10,129 nt of DNA from Patulibacter sp050252545 (GTDB lineage Bacteria > Actinomycetota > Thermoleophilia > Solirubrobacterales > Solirubrobacteraceae), in contig JBFWKS010000150.1 in assembly GCA_050252545.1 (NCBI GenBank), positions 1 through 10,129 on the forward strand, written 5' to 3'. Numbering within the stretch: the first letter of the stretch is position 1; each line of letters opens with the position of its first letter. The notes beneath the pieces are model-generated. The model did no database searches. It was not told the DNA's origin and saw only the letters and a program-made list of their open reading frames with translations. Positions 6,427 to 10,129 of the stretch are shown one piece after another. A program made the translations under genes and the position numbers.

Positions 6427-6548
6427 ACCGAAGCGCCCCGACACCGGACGAGGGCCTCGCACTGCGGGTACGCGGTCCGTCAGGTTCGATTCCACGCATC
6501 CGCTTTCCGGGGCCGGGTACGAGTAGGACCCGCCATCAAGGAGCTCCT
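6427..6548 (+). promoter_or_regulatory. Upstream region of the dehydrogenase operon
   Basis: This 122-bp gap should carry the operon promoter and any site for the upstream regulator. Two GGGTACG words occur 49 bp apart (from 6466 and from 6515) and recall the GGGTA -10 of SigB/SigF-type promoters, but I find no GTTT-like -35 at 14-17 bases. A strong ribosome binding site AAGGAG (6538-6543) lies 5 bases before the dehydrogenase ATG. No terminator hairpin for the regulator is evident, so read-through is possible. Confidence 0.4.
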
Positions 6549-7688
6549 ATGAAGGCTTTGGTCTACAACGGTCCCCGCGACGTCTCGATCAACGAGGTCC
6601 CCGACGCGAAGATCGAGCGTCCCAACGACGTGGTCGTGAAGCTCACCACCACGAACATCTGCGGGTCGGACCTGCACATGTACGAGGGCCGCACGGACCT
6701 CGAGCCCGGCAAGGTCCTCGGCCACGAGAACATGGGCGAGATCGTCGAAAAGGGCGACGGCGTCGAGACCCTGCAGGTCGGCCAGCGCGTCGTCCTGCCG
6801 TTCAATATCGGCTGCGGCTTCTGCAAGAACTGCGAGGCCGGGAAGACGGGCTACTGCCTGACCGCCAACCCCGGCACGGCGGGCGCGGCCTTCGGCTTCG
6901 CGGGCATGGGCCCGTACGACGGCGGGCAGGCCGAGTACCTGCGCGTGCCGTTCGCGGACTTCAACTGCCTGCGGCTGCCGGAGGGCGCGGAGGAGAAGGA
7001 GCTCGACTACGTGATGCTGTCGGACATCTTCCCGACCGGCTGGCACGCGACCGAGCTCGCGGGCCTGCAGCCCGGTGAGTCGATCGTCGTCTACGGCGGC
7101 GGCCCCGTCGGCCTGATGGCCGTGCACTCCGCCGTCATCAAGGGCGCCTCGAAGGTCATGCTGGTCGACTTCCACGACGACCGCCTCGCGCTCGGCGAGC
7201 AGCTCGGCGCGATCCCGATCGACCCGCGCAAGGGCGACGTCGTCGAGCAGATCCTCGAAGAGACCCGCGGCGAGGGCGCGGACCGCGGTGCCGAGTGCGT
7301 CGGCTACCAGTGCCACGACCACCACGGCACCGAGATCCCGAACCTGACGATGAATCAGCTCGTCGCGGCCGTCCGCCCGACCGGCGGCATCGGCGTCGTC
7401 GGGCTGTTCCTGCCCGAAGATCCGGGTGCCAAGGACGACATGGCCAAGAACGGTCAGATCGCCTTCGACTACGGCAACTTCTGGTTCAAGGGCCAGCACG
7501 TCGCCAACGGCCAGGCCAACGTCAAGCACTACAACCGCCGGCTGCGCGACCTCATCACCGAAGGCAAGGCCAAGCCGTCGCAGATCGTCTCGCACGAGCT
7601 CTCGCTCGACGAGGCCCCCGACGCCTACAAGGCGTTCGACGAGCGGCAGGACGGCTGGACGAAGGTCGTGCTGCACCCCACCGCCTGA
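6549..7688 (+). CDS. Zinc-dependent alcohol dehydrogenase, glutathione-independent formaldehyde dehydrogenase type
   Basis: A 379-residue medium-chain dehydrogenase that oxidises an alcohol or aldehyde with NAD(P) in the cytoplasm. Catalytic zinc ligands: Cys38 (NICGSDLH), His59-Glu60 (GHENMGE) and Asp159 (LSDIFPTGW). Structural zinc: Cys89, Cys92, Cys95, Cys103. The nucleotide fold has GGGPVG (183-188), with Asp207 in VDFHDD favouring NAD over NADP. The Asp ligand, the YQCHDHHG insert and the TMNQLVAAVRPTGGIGVVGLF stretch fit the class annotated as glutathione-independent formaldehyde dehydrogenase. The ATG follows AAGGAG by 5 bases; the longer frame upstream covers the regulator gene and is ignored. 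First gene of a three-gene operon. Formaldehyde as substrate is plausible given the oxidase two genes downstream, but other aldehydes or alcohols are possible. Confidence 0.92.
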   Translation: MKALVYNGPRDVSINEVPDAKIERPNDVVVKLTTTNICGSDLHMYEGRTDLEPGKVLGHENMGEIVEKGDGVETLQVGQRVVLPFNIGCGFCKNCEAGKTGYCLTANPGTAGAAFGFAGMGPYDGGQAEYLRVPFADFNCLRLPEGAEEKELDYVMLSDIFPTGWHATELAGLQPGESIVVYGGGPVGLMAVHSAVIKGASKVMLVDFHDDRLALGEQLGAIPIDPRKGDVVEQILEETRGEGADRGAECVGYQCHDHHGTEIPNLTMNQLVAAVRPTGGIGVVGLFLPEDPGAKDDMAKNGQIAFDYGNFWFKGQHVANGQANVKHYNRRLRDLITEGKAKPSQIVSHELSLDEAPDAYKAFDERQDGWTKVVLHPTA

Positions 7689-7721
7689 GACCCCGACCCT
7701 CGACGAGAGCGAGAGAGACCG

Positions 7722-8300
7722 ATGAGCAACGAGCTGCAGGGCAAGAAGATCGCGATCATCGCCGCCGACGGCGTCGAGCAGGTCGAGCTGGAGGAGCCGC
7801 GCAACGCCGTTCAGGCCGCCGGTGCGAGCACCGAGCTGCTGTCGATCGACACTGGCGAGATCCAGGCGATGAACGGCGACATCAACAAGAGCGACACCTT
7901 CCCGGTGGACAAGAAGATCACCGACGCCGACGTCGCGGACTACGCCGGGTTGCTCCTGCCCGGCGGTGTCGTCAACCCCGACAACCTCCGCGTCAACGCC
8001 GACGTGATCGCGTTCATCCAGGCGTTCTTCAAGACCGGCAAGCCGGTCGGGGTGATCTGCCACGGCCCGTGGACGTTGGTGGAGGCCGACCTCGTGAAGG
8101 GCCGGACGATCACGTCCTTCCCGAGCATCCGCACCGACATCGAGAACGCCGGCGGCACATGGGTCGATGAGGAGGTCGTGACCGATCAGGGGCTCGTCTC
8201 CAGCCGCAACCCCGACGACCTGCCGGCCTTCGGCGCCAAGATCGTCGAGGAGTTCGCCGAGGGACAGCACGACGTGGCCGCAGCCGGCGCGACCGCATGA
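7722..8300 (+). CDS. DJ-1/PfpI-family protein (protease I/YhbO type)
   Basis: A 192-residue cytoplasmic protein of the PfpI branch of the DJ-1 superfamily. Active-site residues are all visible: Glu19 in DGVEQVELEEP (equivalent to Glu12 of PfpI), Cys113-His114 in VGVICHGPW on the nucleophile elbow, and the LLLPGGVVNPDNLR loop before it. The C-terminal part (SIRTDIENAGGTWVDEEVVTDQGLVSSRNPDDLPAF) is typical of the family. Relatives YhbO/YajL are linked to glyoxal/methylglyoxal damage, glycation repair and stress survival, though the deglycase activity is debated. It starts 33 bp after the dehydrogenase stop with a weak GAGAG site, and its stop overlaps the next gene by ATGA. Neighbours suggest reactive-carbonyl handling. 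Confidence 0.92.
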   Translation: MSNELQGKKIAIIAADGVEQVELEEPRNAVQAAGASTELLSIDTGEIQAMNGDINKSDTFPVDKKITDADVADYAGLLLPGGVVNPDNLRVNADVIAFIQAFFKTGKPVGVICHGPWTLVEADLVKGRTITSFPSIRTDIENAGGTWVDEEVVTDQGLVSSRNPDDLPAFGAKIVEEFAEGQHDVAAAGATA

Positions 8301-9421
8301 CCGCCGCGGACCCCGCCTCCACGGACGTCGGCGTGATCGGCGCGGGCATCGTGGGCCTCGCGACGGCCCGGGCACTGCGAGAGCGGGGTGCGACGGTGGC
8401 GGTGTACGAACGTGGCGTGCCCGGCGCGGGCCAGTCGGGAGGAGAGTCGCGCGTCTTCCGGCACGCCCACGACGATCCGCGGCTCGTGGTCGCCGCGCGC
8501 GACAGCCGGGCGGTCTGGAATGCCTGGGCTGACGAACTCGGGATCGAGACGATCTCGCCCGATGGCGCGCTGACCATCGGCCCCGAGGTCGACGCGAAGC
8601 TGGCCCTGCTCCAGGACGTCGACGGGATCGGGGCCCACGAGGTCGACGCGAGCGAGCTGGCGGAGCTCCTGCCGTTCCTCGGACCGTTCGACGGCCCGGC
8701 CTTCCTCGACCCGCGCGGGGGCAGCATCCGAACGACCGCGACGATCGACGCGCTCGTCGCCGAGCTCGCAAAGAGCCTCGTGCACGACGAGGTGTTGCAG
8801 GTGCGGCAGGTCAGCGGCGACCGGGCCGAGGTGCGCACGGGCGGAAGGACGGTCGAACACGAACACGTCGTCGTCTGCGCCGGTCGCGGGACGCCGGCGA
8901 TCGCGCGCGGCGTCGGTCTCGAGCTCCCCGTCAAGCAGTCCACCCACGTCCGGTGCACCTTCGAGCCGGCAGGCCGGCCGCCGCTCCGAGCCGCCTGCTT
9001 GCAAGACGGCAGCGGCGTCTTCGGCGAGACCGGCATCTACGCGGCCCCGGGCCCCGACAGAGCGACCTACGCGGTCGGCCTGAGCGACACCGCAGGCGTA
9101 CGAGACGATGGAACCATCATCGACGGCAGCGCGCTCGCGGACCTCGCGGACCGCGCCGCCAAGTACGTCGGTCAGGCGCTCCCGGGACTCCGGGCGGACC
9201 CGGTCGGGGTCCGCCACTGCTGGGTCACCGAGCTCCCGTGGAGTTCGGACGGCGTCGCCGCGTGGTCGCGGCCGGGCCTGACCCTGGTGGCCGGCCACAA
9301 CCTCTTCAAACTCGCTCCATGGCTCGGCGGACTGCTTGCCGCAAGCGCGTTGGGTCACGGGCTCGACGACCGGCTGAACCCCGAGTCGCGCTTGGGCGCG
9401 GCGCCGGAGGGCCAGGCGTGA
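8297..9421 (+). CDS. FAD-dependent oxidoreductase, sarcosine / N-methyl-amino-acid oxidase-like (DAO family)
   Basis: A 374-residue flavoprotein of the monomeric sarcosine oxidase / N-methyltryptophan oxidase branch of the DAO family. The N-terminal Rossmann motif VGVIGAGIVGLATA (Gly15, Gly17, Gly20) with Glu38 binds the ADP part of FAD. GQSGGESRVFRHAH matches the family's conserved Ser-Arg-x-x-R-x-x-H segment. His307-Cys308 in RHCWVTELPW aligns with the cysteine that covalently holds FAD in monomeric sarcosine oxidase. The C-terminal GHNLFKLAPWLGGLLA corresponds to the GFKFxPxxG flavin-site motif. Such enzymes use O2 and give a demethylated amine, formaldehyde and H2O2. It overlaps the DJ-1 gene by ATGA and shares an operon with a formaldehyde-dehydrogenase-type enzyme, which supports a formaldehyde-producing substrate. 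The exact N-methyl amine is unknown. Confidence 0.88.
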   Translation: MTAADPASTDVGVIGAGIVGLATARALRERGATVAVYERGVPGAGQSGGESRVFRHAHDDPRLVVAARDSRAVWNAWADELGIETISPDGALTIGPEVDAKLALLQDVDGIGAHEVDASELAELLPFLGPFDGPAFLDPRGGSIRTTATIDALVAELAKSLVHDEVLQVRQVSGDRAEVRTGGRTVEHEHVVVCAGRGTPAIARGVGLELPVKQSTHVRCTFEPAGRPPLRAACLQDGSGVFGETGIYAAPGPDRATYAVGLSDTAGVRDDGTIIDGSALADLADRAAKYVGQALPGLRADPVGVRHCWVTELPWSSDGVAAWSRPGLTLVAGHNLFKLAPWLGGLLAASALGHGLDDRLNPESRLGAAPEGQA

Positions 9422-9518
9422 GCTTGACCGCTGTCGTCCCGAGCGCGTGGTCGCATCCGTCTTGCGAGTGATGATGAGGATCGTCTAACAGGACGCGAGG
9501 ATGAGCGGTTTCGCTGCG

Positions 9519-9542
9519 GGCGCCTCGCGTCGCGGAGGCGCC
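9519..9542 (+). terminator. GC hairpin downstream of the oxidase operon, possible terminator
   Basis: GGCGCCTC and GAGGCGCC form a perfect 8-bp stem with an 8-base loop, about 100 bp after the oxidase stop. It is followed by GTCGATTT, a short T-containing tail. It could end the operon, but it is also part of the tandem hairpin unit and may have another role. Confidence 0.35.
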
Positions 9543-9653
9543 GTCGATTTCGGACACCCCCTGGCACAGGATCGACGGCGGCCCCGACCTGCGGCGCCTC
9601 GTGAGGCAGCGGCCGTCGATCCCGGACACCCCGTGGCACGCGATCGACGACAC
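9519..9653. repeat. Two tandem hairpin units, about 72-74 bp period
   Basis: Two related units. Each begins with a small hairpin (GGCGCCTC...GAGGCGCC in the first; GCCTC-GT-GAGGC in the second). Each goes on to CCGTCGAT, then CGGACACCCC, then TGGCAC, then GATCGACG. In the first unit CCGTCGAT (9541-9548) and ATCGACGG (9571-9578) are perfect inverted arms; in the second (9613-9620 and 9643-9650) one base differs. The core is offset by 72 bp, and the leading hairpin by 74. The arrangement suggests a protein-binding site array or a REP-like element rather than coding sequence. Confidence 0.65.
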
Positions 9654-9758
9654 CTCCGGCCGGGACGCCCGAACCAGTCACCACCCCGTCCCGATAGCCG
9701 ATCCTTCACCGGGACACGAGTCGGCCGGCTGACGACTGCGGCGGTTCTCGGCGATGCG

Positions 9759-9815
9759 GTGTCCCGTAAGACCCGCCCGATGAAGTGCCCGCTCAGGGGG
9801 GCTCACGTGGGACAC
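9759..9815. repeat. Inverted repeat directly before the serine recombinase
   Basis: GTGTCCC (9759-9765) and GGGACAC (9809-9815) are perfect inverted arms 43 bp apart. Read outward-in, both continue with partial similarity (TGTCCC, then GA and CC/CCC at matching places). TGTCCCGTA fits the TGTCYnnTA half-site of Tn3/gamma-delta-type resolvases, so this may be the recombinase's own binding site or operator. It ends 7 bases before the start codon. Confidence 0.45.
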
Positions 9816-9822
9816 TCCGCCG

Positions 9823-10129
9823 ATGGCGGAGATCAAGGTCGGCTACGCGCGCTGCTCGACCGACGAGCAAGACCTCACGGCGCAACGCAACGCGCTCGAG
9901 GCGCTCGGCGTGAAGCCCGACCGCATCTACGTCGACCACGGCTTCACCGGCACCAACCGCGACCGCCCCGGACTCCGCGAAGCCCTCGCCGCCTGCCGCG
10001 CCGGCGACGCGCTGGTCGTCACCAAGCTCGACCGGCTCGCCCGGTCGATGCCCGACGCTCGGAACATCGCCGACGAGCTCACCGCCCGCAACGTGAAGCT
10101 CAATCTCGGAGGATCGACGCACGACCCGA
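9823..10129 (+). CDS. Serine recombinase / resolvase, N-terminal part, cut by window end
   Basis: The frame is open from the ATG at 9823 to the right edge (102 codons seen). It is the catalytic domain of a small serine recombinase of the resolvase/invertase family, which cuts and rejoins DNA at paired sites. Seen: YARCSTDEQDLTAQRNAL with catalytic Ser12 and Arg10, DHGFTGTNRDRPGLREAL, then LVVTKLDRLARSMPDA with the conserved arginines, and LNLGGSTHDP near the edge, just before the usual DPxGRLLFN and E-helix. The C-terminal HTH is off-window. There is no Shine-Dalgarno before the ATG, and an inverted repeat lies immediately upstream. Family certain; whether it belongs to a transposon, a plasmid-type resolution system or is a lone relic cannot be told here. 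Confidence 0.93.
   Translation, partial: MAEIKVGYARCSTDEQDLTAQRNALEALGVKPDRIYVDHGFTGTNRDRPGLREALAACRAGDALVVTKLDRLARSMPDARNIADELTARNVKLNLGGSTHDP

Larger units (their letters stand above)
9422..9822. other. Non-coding region between the operon and the serine recombinase
   Basis: About 400 bp without a credible gene; overlapping frames on both strands lack family features and partly repeat themselves because the DNA repeats. It holds a GC hairpin, a tandem pair of related hairpin units and an inverted repeat before the recombinase, all listed separately. It may be the edge of a mobile element. Confidence 0.5.

Noticed and set aside
6483..6493. GGTTCGATTCC, like the T-loop of a tRNA (possible att site or tRNA remnant)
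   Set aside because: The flanking bases do not form a 5-bp T-stem and no acceptor, D or anticodon arms can be drawn around it.
6466..6520. GGGTA words as SigB/SigF-type promoters for the dehydrogenase operon
   Set aside because: No GTTT-like -35 at a proper distance from either word; kept only as a remark in the upstream-region entry.
9306..9684. Minus-strand frames with a repeated CxGVSxIDG peptide
   Set aside because: The peptide repeat is just the tandem DNA hairpin unit translated (72 bp is a multiple of three); no start signal or family support, and part overlaps the oxidase gene.

Overview
The window is GC-rich throughout, codes densely on both strands, and has strongly GC-biased third codon positions. 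A lipoprotein, a sigma-B/F/G-type sigma factor, a GlcG/HbpS protein and an actinobacterial-style IS630 remnant all point to a high-GC actinobacterium. A deep-branching lineage such as Thermoleophilia/Solirubrobacterales is my guess and is not proven by anything here. Genes are cut at both window edges: a lipoprotein on the left and a serine recombinase on the right.

Layout. (1) 3-548 (+): end of a lipoprotein gene. (2) 565-2384 (-): two translationally coupled genes, a zinc-ribbon SAM methyltransferase with a C-terminal membrane helix followed by a GT2 glycosyltransferase. They look like envelope-glycan or lipid-sugar genes. The lipoprotein and the glycosyltransferase converge on a 24-bp perfect palindrome that contains both stop codons. 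(3) 2385-3754: a low-information scar region. It holds a possible AraC-type HTH scrap, the C-terminal piece of an IS630-family transposase, and a small secreted or membrane protein gene whose 3' end runs into the IS remnant. (4) 3755-5404 (-): an antibiotic-biosynthesis-monooxygenase (ABM) domain protein coupled by an ATGA overlap to a SigB/F/G-type sigma factor, with a GlcG/HbpS-family protein downstream. (5) 5488-6426 (+), divergent from (4): a GlxA-like regulator (DJ-1/PfpI domain plus AraC HTH) that seems clipped in its last HTH. (6) 6549-9421 (+): a compact operon of a zinc alcohol dehydrogenase of the glutathione-independent formaldehyde-dehydrogenase type, a DJ-1/PfpI protein and a sarcosine/N-methyl-amino-acid-oxidase-like flavoprotein. 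(7) 9422-9822: non-coding, with a tandem pair of hairpin units and an inverted repeat, followed by a serine recombinase (9823 to the edge).

How it may work together (inference). An N-methyl amino-acid oxidase would release formaldehyde and H2O2. The dehydrogenase beside it could oxidise formaldehyde, and the DJ-1 protein could deal with reactive carbonyls. The divergent ABM-sigma-HbpS group has redox-associated families, and the GlxA-like regulator lies between the two groups. The whole 3755-9421 block can therefore be read as one reactive-aldehyde/oxidative-stress locus. No substrate is demonstrated by sequence alone.
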